NCBI GenBank assembly: GCA_947446645.1
Contig: CANFHA010000014.1
Location: 1-64,000, forward strand
From: Chitinophagaceae bacterium
GTDB lineage: Bacteria > Bacteroidota > Bacteroidia > Chitinophagales > Chitinophagaceae
Reading direction: 5' to 3'
Length of the DNA: 64,000 nt
In this document: one piece after another, positions 32,843 to 44,200 of the stretch
How positions within the stretch are numbered: the first letter of the stretch is position 1
How the letters are laid out: each line of letters begins with the position of its first letter
The notes under the pieces: generated by a model
Databases searched by the model: none
Seen by the model: only the letters and a program-made list of their open reading frames with translations
What the model was told of the DNA's origin: nothing
Program-made: the position numbers and the translations under genes

Positions 32843-34165
32843 ATGGACAATTCTCCTTCGATCACCTCATCAAAATCCATACATCGGGCGTGGTCCATGT
32901 ATGACTGGGCTAACTCGGCTTACAACCTGGTGATCACGTCTACGATATTCCCGGCCTATTATCTAGCTATAACCGCTAAAGAAGGCACCGCAAATGCCGA
33001 CCAGGTATCTTTTTTCGGTGCACCGTTTAAGAATAGTGCCTTGCTCGACTATTCGATAGGGGCTGCATACCTTATCATAGCCCTTATCTCCCCTATTCTT
33101 TCTTCTATTGCCGACTATAAAGGCAATAAAAAGAAATTCATGCAGCTGTTCTGCTATATTGGATCTGCCTCGTGCTGTTGCCTATTTTTCTTCAAAAGCA
33201 CTACGGTGGAACTTGGCATCATCTGCTCGGCGCTCGCTGCGCTCGGCTACTGTGGCAGCCTTGTTTTTTACAATGCGTACCTGCCGGAGATCTCCCTCGA
33301 AAAAGATCGGGACCACATAAGTGCTATGGGATTTGCCTACGGCTATATCGGTAGTGTATTGCTGCAGCTTATCTGTTTTTTGTTTGTCCTTAAGCCTGAA
33401 TGGTTTGGCATTACCGATAGCACATTTGCCCCACGGTTATCGTTCCTGCTCGTAGGCCTGTGGTGGGCCGGCTTTGCACAGATCACTTTTTTCAAACTAC
33501 CAAAAGGGCTACCTCTTGCAGATAAGCCCGGCCACTCTATTATTGCCAATGGCTTTTTTGAACTCAAGAAAGTATTCTCACAAATCAAAAAGCTAGGTGT
33601 GCTTAAAACCTACCTCATTGCTTTTTTCTTTTATAGCATGGGCGTGCAAACGGTGATGCTGGTGGCCACCCAATTTGGCAAAAAGGAGCTGAATCTTGAA
33701 ACCAGCCAACTCATAGCCGTAATACTGGTTATACAGCTAGTGGCTATTGCCGGGGCATACATCATGTCAAAACTGTCAGATAAATATGGCAACCTGAGGG
33801 TATTACTCTTTGTTGTCATTATCTGGATAGCGGCATGTGTAGCCGCATACTTTACTTATACAGCTAATGAGTTTTACATGGTTGCGGCAGTGGTAGGCCT
33901 CATAATGGGCGGCATTCAGTCGCTGAGCCGCTCCACTTATTCCAAGCTGATGCCACCAACGCATGATACGGCTTCATTTTTCAGCTTTTATGATGTTACC
34001 GAAAAAGTGGCCATTGTAGTCGGTATGATCTCTTTCGGATTTATAGATAGTATTATGAATATGCGGAGTGGAGTTGTGGCATTGGTTACATTCTTTGCTG
34101 CCGGGGCAATCGTTTTGTATATTGCGATACGGAAACAGAGCGCCCTACAGATAGCGGGAAAATAA
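32843..34165 (+). CDS. MFS transporter, UMF1 (Atg22-like) type
   Basis: The 440-residue membrane protein starts at ATG 32843. Upstream sequence stays open in this frame for 100 codons but overlaps the thioesterase gene in antisense and the promoter, so it is not used. The first segment AWSMYDWANSAYNLVITSTIFPAYYLA is characteristic of the UMF1/Atg22-like group, and twelve helices follow, with GIQSLSRSTYSKLMPP near residue 355. Substrates are unknown in bacteria; the yeast relative exports amino acids from the vacuole. Confidence 0.9.
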   Translation: MDNSPSITSSKSIHRAWSMYDWANSAYNLVITSTIFPAYYLAITAKEGTANADQVSFFGAPFKNSALLDYSIGAAYLIIALISPILSSIADYKGNKKKFMQLFCYIGSASCCCLFFFKSTTVELGIICSALAALGYCGSLVFYNAYLPEISLEKDRDHISAMGFAYGYIGSVLLQLICFLFVLKPEWFGITDSTFAPRLSFLLVGLWWAGFAQITFFKLPKGLPLADKPGHSIIANGFFELKKVFSQIKKLGVLKTYLIAFFFYSMGVQTVMLVATQFGKKELNLETSQLIAVILVIQLVAIAGAYIMSKLSDKYGNLRVLLFVVIIWIAACVAAYFTYTANEFYMVAAVVGLIMGGIQSLSRSTYSKLMPPTHDTASFFSFYDVTEKVAIVVGMISFGFIDSIMNMRSGVVALVTFFAAGAIVLYIAIRKQSALQIAGK

Positions 34166-34201
34166 GCACTTTGGGGTTTTGACATTTAACTTTTGACTTT
34201 T

Positions 34202-35068
34202 ATGAAATTACATACAATAAACGCAGGGTATTTTAAACTGGATGGCGGTGCCATGTTTGGTGTAGTGCCAAAATCTATGTGGAACAAGGCAAACCCTGCC
34301 GACGATAGCAATATGTGCTCCTGGGCGATGCGTTGCCTGCTCATTGAGCACGGCAACAACCTTATACTGATAGACAATGGTATGGGCACAAAACAGGACG
34401 AAAAATTTTTCAGCCACTATTACCCTCATGGCGAAGACAGCATTGAGTCAGGTCTTGCAAAGTGTGGCTTCACTACAGATGATATCACTGATGTATTCCT
34501 GACGCACCTTCATTTCGACCACTGCGGTGGCTCTATAAAGCGCGACGGAGACAAGCTGGTACCAACTTTTAAAAATGCCCTGTACTGGAGCAACCACCTT
34601 CACTGGGCCTCGGCCCTGAACCCAAATGAGCGTGAAAAAGCTTCTTTTTTAAAGGAAAACATCCTGCCCATAGAGCAAAGCGGAAAACTGCGCCTGATAG
34701 AAGTAGCCGATGGCGAAGAATGGCTGCCAGACATTCGTATACGCTACGTAAATGGCCATACGGATGCTATGATGCTGCCGCAGATAAAATACAACAATAC
34801 AAATGTGCTTTTCTGTGCCGATCTTATACCAAGTGCCGCCCACGTATCATTGCCATGGGTAATGGCATACGATATGCGCCCGCTGGATACCCTGAACGAA
34901 AAACACAAACTGCTCAACGAAGCAGTGGCTAACAATTGGACCCTTTTCTTTGAGCACGACCCAAAAAACGAATGTTGCAGCCTGCAGCAGACAGAACGCG
35001 GTGTGCGCATAAAAGATATCTTTCCGCTCAGCGAAATAGATAGTAAAGTCGTAAGTAGTGCCTCATAA
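34202..35068 (+). CDS. MBL-fold metallo-hydrolase
   Basis: The 288-residue product (ATG 34202; a TTG three codons upstream is less likely) is a metallo-beta-lactamase-fold hydrolase. The metal site HxHxDH reads THLHFDHCGG, with further ligands expected in NGHTDAMMLPQ and FCADLIPSAAH and FEHDPK near the end. Members range from lactonases (AHL, quinolone) to phosphodiesterases; nothing fixes the substrate here. It is 36 bp after the UMF1 gene on the same strand and preceded by a TTTAACTTTTGACTTTT stretch. Confidence 0.9.
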   Translation: MKLHTINAGYFKLDGGAMFGVVPKSMWNKANPADDSNMCSWAMRCLLIEHGNNLILIDNGMGTKQDEKFFSHYYPHGEDSIESGLAKCGFTTDDITDVFLTHLHFDHCGGSIKRDGDKLVPTFKNALYWSNHLHWASALNPNEREKASFLKENILPIEQSGKLRLIEVADGEEWLPDIRIRYVNGHTDAMMLPQIKYNNTNVLFCADLIPSAAHVSLPWVMAYDMRPLDTLNEKHKLLNEAVANNWTLFFEHDPKNECCSLQQTERGVRIKDIFPLSEIDSKVVSSAS

Positions 35069-35070
35069 AT

Positions 35071-35201
35071 CGTAAGTCCGCGATTGGGTAATTGCTACGT
35101 GATTTGGTCGAGACGCAATGAATTGTGTCTTGATACGACATCTGTATGCGACCTACATGAACTACTGCGCGGACTCATAACAAACGACTCCCGGACTTAC
35201 G
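35071..35201. repeat. 10-bp inverted repeat flanking a short intergenic segment
   Basis: CGTAAGTCCG at 35071-35080 and CGGACTTACG at 35192-35201 are exact inverted copies. They almost fill the gap between two convergent genes. There is no T-run. They may be decayed ends of a dispersed repeat. Confidence 0.4.
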
Positions 35202-35202
35202 A

Positions 35203-35580
35203 CTAAAGGTTGATCGTGAATGCCTTTTTGCTCTTGCCTCTATAGGTTATGGTGAAAAAGTACAGACCGTTGTGCAGCCTGTTCAGGTCTATAGTATTCT
35301 GTTCGGGTGTCAGGCGCATCTGCTTCATAAATTCGCCCTCTCCATTTGTTACTATTACCCAGGCTGGCCGGTTGGTAGCAGGTATGCCCGAAAAAATCGC
35401 TTTGCCATTGCTGAAAGACATATCTATGCCGTCAAACTCATTTACCGGCGCCATTAGCGCCTTGTTATATTTTTTCACCTCGCCGCCCCCATTCCACGAA
35501 TTACTGCCCATTGCCATGGTTTGCGATTTTCCAATGCTGGCAATTGACACCATCGAACAAATTAAAATGATTTGTTTCAT
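35203..35580 (-). CDS. Small exported protein with T9SS-sorting-like C-terminus
   Basis: A 125-residue protein with a signal peptide (IASIGKSQ, to about residue 20). The second half, NGEGEFMKQMRLTPEQNTIDLNRLHNGLYFFTITY then KAFTINL, follows the pattern of type A T9SS sorting domains (beta-rich, LxxGxYxxxI, basic, ending in a hydrophobic strand). The region between signal and tail is only about 45 residues, so this is either a very small cargo or a stand-alone sorting-like domain. Two short genes flank it at a distance. Confidence 0.6.
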   Translation of the reverse strand: MKQIILICSMVSIASIGKSQTMAMGSNSWNGGGEVKKYNKALMAPVNEFDGIDMSFSNGKAIFSGIPATNRPAWVIVTNGEGEFMKQMRLTPEQNTIDLNRLHNGLYFFTITYRGKSKKAFTINL

Positions 35581-35806
35581 AAGCCTGATTTAAATTTAAA
35601 ATCCTTACTTGTTTAGATGCCTCAAATGTATTTTGGGTTACACGGAAAGACTTACCACCAAAGGCGTGATTTGCATTTTTATAACTGCAAAATCGGGGTG
35701 AAAAAAGGGGGAGATCATTCTTAACCAGCAAAACAAATCTACCCAGATCGACCAGCGCATCTGGATAATGTAATTTTTTTGTACTTTTAAGAAAAACATA
35801 CACTTC

Positions 35807-37267
35807 ATGAAAAAAATTTCTACATTTTTATCTGCGCTCTTTTTGTTCGGAGCATATACAGGCAACGCCCAGGTGTTCTGGACTGAAAATTTTGATGGAG
35901 GTAGTACCGGACTACAGGTTAGCAGCTATACGAGCACAATCGGTCCCTGGACGCTCACGGCAAATGCAAGTTCTTCTTATTCAACGGAAGCCACCTACCC
36001 AAACCCATGGTACGTATCATGCGAAGAAGCAGGGCACGTGGCGGGCGAGTGCGGCACTACCTGCGCAACCGGCGCGGGACTTGGCTCAAGCCTCCATATA
36101 GGCAGTGATGCTGCGGTTCTTGGAGATATGGGTGCTTCCTATTTTAGTGGCGGCGCTTGCGCCGGCTCATCCTCATCATCTTCCTCTTCATTACCACTTT
36201 TGTGTATCACCACAAACAGACGAGCTGAATCGCCAACAATAAATTGCACAGGCAAATCCAATATCCTACTCAAATTTTATTACATAGAAGGCGGAGATGG
36301 AAGCATAGATGACGGCAGTGTTTGGTATTATGACGGGACCACCTGGAGCCTGTTGGTAAATACACCGAAGACCACGACTTGCGGCGTAGGCGGACAGGGG
36401 CTGTGGGCAGTAGATACTATCACCTTACCAGCCAGCGCAAATAATAATCCTAATGTCAAGATTGGCTTTTTTTGGGCGAATAATGACGATGCTTTTGGCA
36501 CTGACCCTTCTTTCGCAATAGATAGCATTTCTTTAAGCACCGAAAGTGCTCCGGTTGCTTCGTTCTCCGGTACTGCCAGCACTGCATGCCAGGACAGCTG
36601 TATCACATTCACAAGCACCAGCACTGGCGCGCCCACTGCATTTAGCTGGTCAACTTCTCCGTCAGGCCCAACTATTGCAACTCCAGCAGGGAGCAGCACT
36701 GCTATTTGTTTCCCTGTGGCAGGCACCTATTCGGTTACGTTGACAGCGTCTAACGGCACAGGCTCAAGCTCTTCCACCACCCTAATAAATGTTTCCCCTA
36801 CCCCACACCCGGTAATTACACAGTCAGGAAGCACGCTATCGGTTCCCACAGGCTACACTACCTACCAGTGGTATAGCGGGATCTCAGCCATCACAGGCGC
36901 TACTACTAATACATATATTACTCCCGCTCCAGGCTTATACGGAATTCTTGTAGATTCTGCAGGCTGTGCGGGTTTTGATACGTTAACAGTAAGCACACTT
37001 CACGCGAACACTGTAAAAAACACATCTTCTCTTTTCCAGGTAACTCAGCTTAGTGGCAACACTATTTCGATAAATAGTACAAAATCAGTGAGCGAAACTA
37101 TAACCGTTTCTCTTTTTGACATCACAGGCCGTAAGATAATTGAAGAACAATGGAGCACAGGCACAAATGTGAAAGAGATCAACATCTCCGAACTTGCATC
37201 AGCCCAATACCTGATACAGCTTCGCAACCAGACCACATCGGTTACACTCAAGTGGGTGAAGCAATAG
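35807..37267 (+). CDS. Secreted T9SS cargo with PKD domain
   Basis: The 486-residue protein has a signal peptide (to GNAQ, about residue 21), a jelly-roll-like N-terminal region with several Cys (VSCEEAGHVAGECGTTC), interrupted by a run of eight serines near residue 122, then a PKD domain (about 250-330: CITFTSTSTGAPTAFSWS, GTYSVTLTASNGTGS). The last 75 residues form a type A T9SS sorting domain (VSLFDITGRKIIEEQW, LASAQYLIQL). Such proteins are moved through the outer membrane and attached to the surface or released. Partner unknown. A strong terminator follows. Confidence 0.82.
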   Translation: MKKISTFLSALFLFGAYTGNAQVFWTENFDGGSTGLQVSSYTSTIGPWTLTANASSSYSTEATYPNPWYVSCEEAGHVAGECGTTCATGAGLGSSLHIGSDAAVLGDMGASYFSGGACAGSSSSSSSSLPLLCITTNRRAESPTINCTGKSNILLKFYYIEGGDGSIDDGSVWYYDGTTWSLLVNTPKTTTCGVGGQGLWAVDTITLPASANNNPNVKIGFFWANNDDAFGTDPSFAIDSISLSTESAPVASFSGTASTACQDSCITFTSTSTGAPTAFSWSTSPSGPTIATPAGSSTAICFPVAGTYSVTLTASNGTGSSSSTTLINVSPTPHPVITQSGSTLSVPTGYTTYQWYSGISAITGATTNTYITPAPGLYGILVDSAGCAGFDTLTVSTLHANTVKNTSSLFQVTQLSGNTISINSTKSVSETITVSLFDITGRKIIEEQWSTGTNVKEINISELASAQYLIQLRNQTTSVTLKWVKQ

Positions 37268-37283
37268 CCCGCGCAACAAAAAA

Positions 37284-37325
37284 AATAATGAAAAAAACTC
37301 CCGTACAGGAGTTTTTTTCATTATT
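37284..37325 (+). terminator. Rho-independent terminator after the PKD protein gene
   Basis: An 18-bp perfect stem: 37284-37301 pairs with 37308-37325 around a 6-nt loop. The lower part is A/T rich (AAAAAAACTCC and GGAGTTTTTTT), so it can work on either strand. Confidence 0.85.
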
Positions 37326-37382
37326 GCCGGTTATCTGCCTTTTTATCCACACCGTGCATTTACAATCTTTGAATTCACTTTC

Positions 37383-38999
37383 ATGCTTAATAGTCTAAGG
37401 TTATTTATTCTCATTCTGTTTGTTCCCAAATTACTATCCGCGCAATTTCTACCCACCGAAGGCGAGCAAGTAAATTACAGGATCATCGGTTTTTCTTATC
37501 CGCAGGAAAAAAACACGGCAAAGAAATACAAACTTGAATTTGCCGCCGGCAACTACAGTAGCGACAGCCTATTCAATCTAGGTATTTTCAAAACTGAAGT
37601 ATGCTACAAAAGCACATCGATTCTTGAGTTGCCATATTTTGATAAAGAATATACCTGGCGGGTGGTGTATTACAATAAGAACGGTAGTCAGTCAAAGAGT
37701 AAGCTGCAGCATTTCAGCACGGGCTATTTTCGCGGCATCGACACTTGCAATATTCGCTTAAAGATATTGAAGCCTGCCGTTAAATATAAGGACGACTATG
37801 TTTTTATTGATGGCAGCAACGTATTGTATGATATGAAGGGCAACCCTGTATGGTATCTACCAATGCAGAAAAGAGAAGACAAAAGCAATGCCCAGATACG
37901 CGACCTGAAAACCTCCCCGCAAGGCACAATTACCTTCATGCTTAACCAGCATGCTTACGAGATGAACTATAATGGAGATACGCTCTGGAGAGGCCCGGAT
38001 GACGGGGCTGTAAATGGAGAAGATTCGGAGCGCTATCATCATGAAATGACGAGGATGTCAAATGGACATTATATGATATTAGGTACGGAACATGTGTTTT
38101 GGGATCACGTTGTAAAGCCGGTAGATTCCAGTTTCTCGGTTGATGGAGATGAGCCTAAACCCCTTGGAACTACTCCTGCCCAGAGAAAAAAGACACCGTT
38201 TGGAACGATAATTGAATACGACGAAAAGGGCAAAGTAGTATGGTCCTGGAAGTCATCCGGTTATTTCATGAACTCCGATGTCGTCAATTTTATGCCCGAA
38301 GGGATGTCCAAAGTCATTGATGTTCATGAAAACGCGTTTTTTTTCGATGAAAAGGATAGCGTAATATATTTGAGCTTCCGAAATATTTCCCGCATTTTAA
38401 AGATCAAATACCCCGAAGGAAACATAGTAAATACCTACGGCGAAATTTTCAAACCAGGGATTCCGCCTTCAGGGAATGGATTGTTCTGCGATCAGCATGG
38501 CATAAGGCGCTCGAAAGAGGGCCATTTGTACCTATACAATAACAACGCATGTAATGATGCAACCGCTTTACCCACTATCCTAATTATGGATGAAGACAAG
38601 GGGGGTAAAGATAGCCTGACTAAAATCTGGGAGTATCAATGCAACATTGAAGGAATAAATGTGAGTCCCTTATTAAAAAAAGCCTGGGCGAAAAAACAAT
38701 TGCTAAGACAAACGCAAAAAGAACTTAAGTCGCTAAAGGGCTCATTGCTCCATGTTACAACCGGGGGCAACGTAATAGAAATGCCTGACAAATCTATTTT
38801 TGCATGCATGAATGCGCAATATGGAAAGATATTTATCGTTACCCGTGATAAAAAAATACTTTGGGAGGCGATACCCGAAAAATACAATCAGGGAGATGAT
38901 CAATGGTATATTACTTCAAATCAATACCGCGCTAGTATCATTACCCCAAAAGAACTTCATCGCCTTATTTATAATAGTATGAACGTGCGAAATCAGTAA
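37383..38999 (+). CDS. Exported arylsulfotransferase-like (ASST) protein
   Basis: The 538-residue protein has a signal peptide (to LLSAQ). The middle resembles the bacterial arylsulfotransferase beta-propeller: repeated blades with GTIIEYDEKGKVVWSWKSSGY, then VIDVHENAFFFDEKDSVIYLSFRNISRILKI, where His in HEN matches the conserved position of ASST proteins. Classic ASST is a periplasmic enzyme moving sulfate between phenols; whether this one has that activity is uncertain, since the family also holds proteins of other roles. No T9SS tail is seen. It stands alone before atpD. Confidence 0.75.
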   Translation: MLNSLRLFILILFVPKLLSAQFLPTEGEQVNYRIIGFSYPQEKNTAKKYKLEFAAGNYSSDSLFNLGIFKTEVCYKSTSILELPYFDKEYTWRVVYYNKNGSQSKSKLQHFSTGYFRGIDTCNIRLKILKPAVKYKDDYVFIDGSNVLYDMKGNPVWYLPMQKREDKSNAQIRDLKTSPQGTITFMLNQHAYEMNYNGDTLWRGPDDGAVNGEDSERYHHEMTRMSNGHYMILGTEHVFWDHVVKPVDSSFSVDGDEPKPLGTTPAQRKKTPFGTIIEYDEKGKVVWSWKSSGYFMNSDVVNFMPEGMSKVIDVHENAFFFDEKDSVIYLSFRNISRILKIKYPEGNIVNTYGEIFKPGIPPSGNGLFCDQHGIRRSKEGHLYLYNNNACNDATALPTILIMDEDKGGKDSLTKIWEYQCNIEGINVSPLLKKAWAKKQLLRQTQKELKSLKGSLLHVTTGGNVIEMPDKSIFACMNAQYGKIFIVTRDKKILWEAIPEKYNQGDDQWYITSNQYRASIITPKELHRLIYNSMNVRNQ

Positions 39000-39090
39000 G
39001 GTTTGATACAAATCAACGAAAAAACATAAATAAATAAAAATATACAAATGCGGTATCCACACCTGTGGATACTAATTTTGAATTTTTACT

Positions 39091-39121
39091 TTTGAAATGC
39101 AATTGCCAGCCCTTACCTTTG
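39091..39121 (+). promoter_or_regulatory. Promoter of atpD-atpC
   Basis: TTTG at 39091-39094 and TACCTTTG at 39114-39121 are spaced by 19 bp, a complete match to the Bacteroidota -33/-7 consensus. The leader is about 50 nt and holds a small CCCGA/TCGGG hairpin at 39136-39152. Confidence 0.8.
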
Positions 39122-39166
39122 CGCAAAATTTCACCCCCGATCAAAGTTCGGGATTACTTTATATAA

Positions 39167-40681
<1,515 letters not shown>

Positions 40682-40683
40682 TC

Positions 40684-40761
40684 TGAAAATTTGAAAATGT
40701 GCTCCCGATAGTTATCGGGATAAAATGCACATCATTAACTAATTCAATTTTCAAATTTTCA
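40684..40761. repeat. Nested inverted repeats between atpD and atpC
   Basis: A 15-bp arm at 40684-40698 (TGAAAATTTGAAAAT) has its exact reverse complement at 40747-40761. Between them sits a palindrome CCCGATAGTTATCGGG at 40704-40719. A further partial copy, AAATTTTCAAATTGC, lies just before the atpC start. The 105-bp gap could fold into a branched structure, which might tune the atpC to atpD ratio, or may be a repeat insertion. Confidence 0.5.
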
Positions 40762-40786
40762 GGTCACTAAATTTTCAAATTGCAAC

Positions 40787-41041
40787 ATGACATTAGAAAT
40801 ATTAACACCAGAGCATAAAGTATTTAGCGGCGACGTTTATGGTATCCTACTTCCAGGCACTGAAGGTGCTTTTGAGATACTTGACAGGCACGCACCTATG
40901 ATAGCTTCGCTTGGTAAAGGCAAAATGAAAGTGCTGAAGGATAAGACGCATACGCAGACTTACGAGATCTCTGGTGGCTTCATCGAAATGCTGAATAATA
41001 AAGCTTCGGTCCTTATCGAAGATGCTACAGCACTGGATTAA
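40787..41041 (+). CDS. atpC: ATP synthase F1 subunit epsilon, short form
   Basis: The 84-residue protein has the N-terminal beta-sandwich of epsilon: MTLEILTPEHKVFSGDVYGILLPGTEGAFEILDRHAPMIASLGKG and then ISGGFIEMLNNKASVLIEDA. It lacks the C-terminal pair of helices that inhibits ATP hydrolysis in many bacteria (full length about 130-140 residues); the short form is common in this phylum. It joins gamma and the c-ring in the rotor stalk. A strong terminator follows 19 bp after the stop. Confidence 0.95.
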   Translation: MTLEILTPEHKVFSGDVYGILLPGTEGAFEILDRHAPMIASLGKGKMKVLKDKTHTQTYEISGGFIEMLNNKASVLIEDATALD

Positions 41042-41060
41042 TTTCTGCTTTTCAAACATT

Positions 41061-41090
41061 AAAAAATGCCGGGCTTGCCCGGCATTTTTT
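41061..41090 (+). terminator. Rho-independent terminator of atpD-atpC
   Basis: A perfect palindrome: AAAAAATGCCGGGC (41061-41074) pairs with GCCCGGCATTTTTT (41077-41090) around TT. The T6 end makes it a clear terminator. Confidence 0.92.
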
Positions 41091-41215
41091 ATGCCTGAAA
41101 ATATCCTTATATCTTTACCCCGAGATAACAAATCAGTCACAAATCAGTCACGTATATCGTGCTATTTATCAATATATTTGTGTGTACCTACACTATTACT
41201 CGCATAATTTAATTT

Positions 41216-44200
41216 ATGAAGAAAATACATTTTTTATTACCTCTTATCGCAGTTCTGCTTTACGTTATATTATCCAGTTCATCCGGAGGTGTAGGTTCTT
41301 CCTCCGGGGCCGAGCGTACAGGTGCAACTGGCATAGCAGGATGCGGAGCCGGCTGCCATAGCGCGTCTGTCACAGCAACAACAACCATTGGGTTGACGGT
41401 GATTGAAACGGCTACGGGCCTGCCAGTAACCACCTATGTTGCGGGGCGCAACTACACAGTGCGGATGAACGGCTCGCAAACCAGTTCAACACTTACATTA
41501 CCACGATTCGGTTTTCAGATATCGGCAGTAAAAACAGTCACCCATACCGCGGGGTCAGGAACGCTTACAGCTACAGCGGGCACGCATACCGTAACCGCCG
41601 CAGGTTTAAAAATAGTAGAGCAATCTACAGCCCTTACAGGTGCTTTTGTATCAGGTACCGGGGGGGCCGGAACTACCTACAGCGTATCTGCTACCTGGAC
41701 AGCCCCTGTGGCAGGGTCTGGCGGCGTCACTTTCTTTTCTGTCATAAACGCAGTAAATGCTAACGGAGGACAGGATGCAAGCGACAAATGGAACACGACC
41801 AATCTTGCAATAACAGAACTAACCGATATTTCGGGCATATCAAGTGTATGCGTTGGTTCGCCCATAACACTGACTGATGTTACGCCCGGAGGTACGTGGT
41901 CTGGAGGGAGCGGTTTTGCGACAGTCGCGGGGTCCGGCACCTCGGCCACAGTAACCGGGTCCATCGCAGGCGTAGCAACTGTGTCCTATACGCTAGGGGG
42001 CAGCACTGTGACTAAGACAGTTTCTGTCAATGCGTTGCCGGCGGTACCGGGCTCACCTACCGGAACACAAATAGTGTGTGCAGGTGCGAGTACTTCATTT
42101 TCCGATGCAACACCGGGTGGTACATGGAGTAGTTCAAACCCATTGCTGGGTTCTGTAAATTCTTCAGGTATTGTTACAGGGATAACAGCCGGTACAACCG
42201 TGATAAGCTATAGTGTGACGAATAGTTGCGGCAATTCATACTCCGTAGTAGTCGTTACCATTAATCCCTTGCCACTTACCCCCGGCCCCGTCAATGGCAC
42301 ACCAACGGTTTGCGTTGGCAACATTACCAACCTTACCGACGCGGTTCCGGGCGGAACCTGGACCAGCGTTGGTCCCAACGGCACTATCGGCCCGTCGGGC
42401 AATTTCTATGGTATCAGCCCCGGTACTGCCACAGTAAGCTATACAGAGACGAATAGCTGCGGCAGCATTGCTGCAACCAGGGTGGTCACTATTAACCCTC
42501 TGCCCGTAACACCTGCTGCAATATCCGGTACACTTTTTTTATGTGCAGGGGCAACGACACCGCTGTCAAATGTAACAGCTGGAGGCTTATGGACAAGTAC
42601 TAACCCTGGAGTAGGCTCAGTAAATTCATCAGGGTTGGTGACCGGTATCACGGCAGGAAGTACTACGATCAGCTATACTGAAACCACGGTTTGTGGCAGT
42701 GTAGCATCTACAGCAGACGTTACCGTTAACCCACTTCCGTCAGTTCCTTCTGCAATATCAGGAACACTTTTAGTATGCGCTGGTGGATCAACCACCTCAC
42801 TAACAGACGTAACAAGTGGTGGAATATGGTCAAGCACAAACCCGGCAATTGGCTCCATTAGCACCTCAGGTGTAGTCACAGGGATCAGCTCGGGAACTAC
42901 GACTATCAGCTATACCGCGTCTAATAGCTGCGGTAATGCAGCCGCTACAAGAATCATCACAGTTAACCCTTTACCAGCCATACCCTCCCCTATTTCCGGC
43001 TCGCTTTCGGTTTGCGTAGGAGCAGCAACGCCTCTTACAGACGTGGTAACCGGTGGCACCTGGAGTTCTGCAAACCCGGGTGTCGGCACCGTAAGTGCCT
43101 CAGGCATTGTAACAGCTACCGGGATTGGAACCACAACAATTAGTTATATTATTTCAAACGGTTGCGGCAGTAATTCTGTGGCCGCTGAGATCACTGTAAA
43201 CACATTGCCAGCTGCCCCAACATCCATATCCGGCACAGCTTCACTGTGTGCAGGTGGAACTACCCCACTCAGCAATGCTACTGCCGGTGGGGTATGGACG
43301 AGCACTAATCCATCAGTGGGTACAGTGGGTACGTCTGGTATTATCACTGGTATTGGCACCGGCACCACCACTATTAGCTATACGCTAACAAACGGTTGCG
43401 GCAGCACCGCAGCAATGCTCGTTGTCACAGTGAATCCATTGCCCACCACTCCCGCGGCGATATCGGGCACACGCAGCGTATGCGAAGGCGGAGCCACTAC
43501 TTCGCTCAGCGATGTTACCGCAGGCGGAATATGGAGCAGCGTGAACACGGCTATCGCAACAATTGGCACCTCAGGGCTCGTTACCAGCGTTAGTGCAGGA
43601 ACGACAACAATAAGCTATACTATCACAAACAGTTGCGGCAGCACAGCGGCAGTTGCAATAGTCACGGTCAACTCTTTCCCTGTTACACCTGCAGCCATTA
43701 CAGGATCAACTATAGTTTGTGCAGGCGCCGCAAACACGCTCACAGATGCCACCGCAGGCGGCACATGGAGCAGCACCAATACCGGCATCGCTGCGGTTGG
43801 AAGTACAGGTATCGTTACCGGACTGGCGGGTGGTACTTCCACCATCAGCTACGCGCTTACCAATAGTTGCGGCAGCACGGCAGTGGCAACTGATGTTACT
43901 GTCAATCCACTACCAGTTTCCCCTGCCCCTATTTCCGGTGCTGCCGCCATATGCCTACCTGGTACCACATCTTTAAGCGATGCTACTACGGGGGGCTCAT
44001 GGAGCAGCAGCAACACTAGCGTAGCTTCCATAGGCACTGACGGCCTGGTAACCGGCATAGCTGCTGGCACCACCATTATCAGTTACGCAGCGTCAAATAG
44101 TTGTGGCACTCTCGCTGCGACCGTTGCAGTTATCGTAAGCTCCGGCCCTGTTACCCCAGCCAGCATCTCGGGCGTGCTCACTTTGTGTAGCGGAGGCGCT

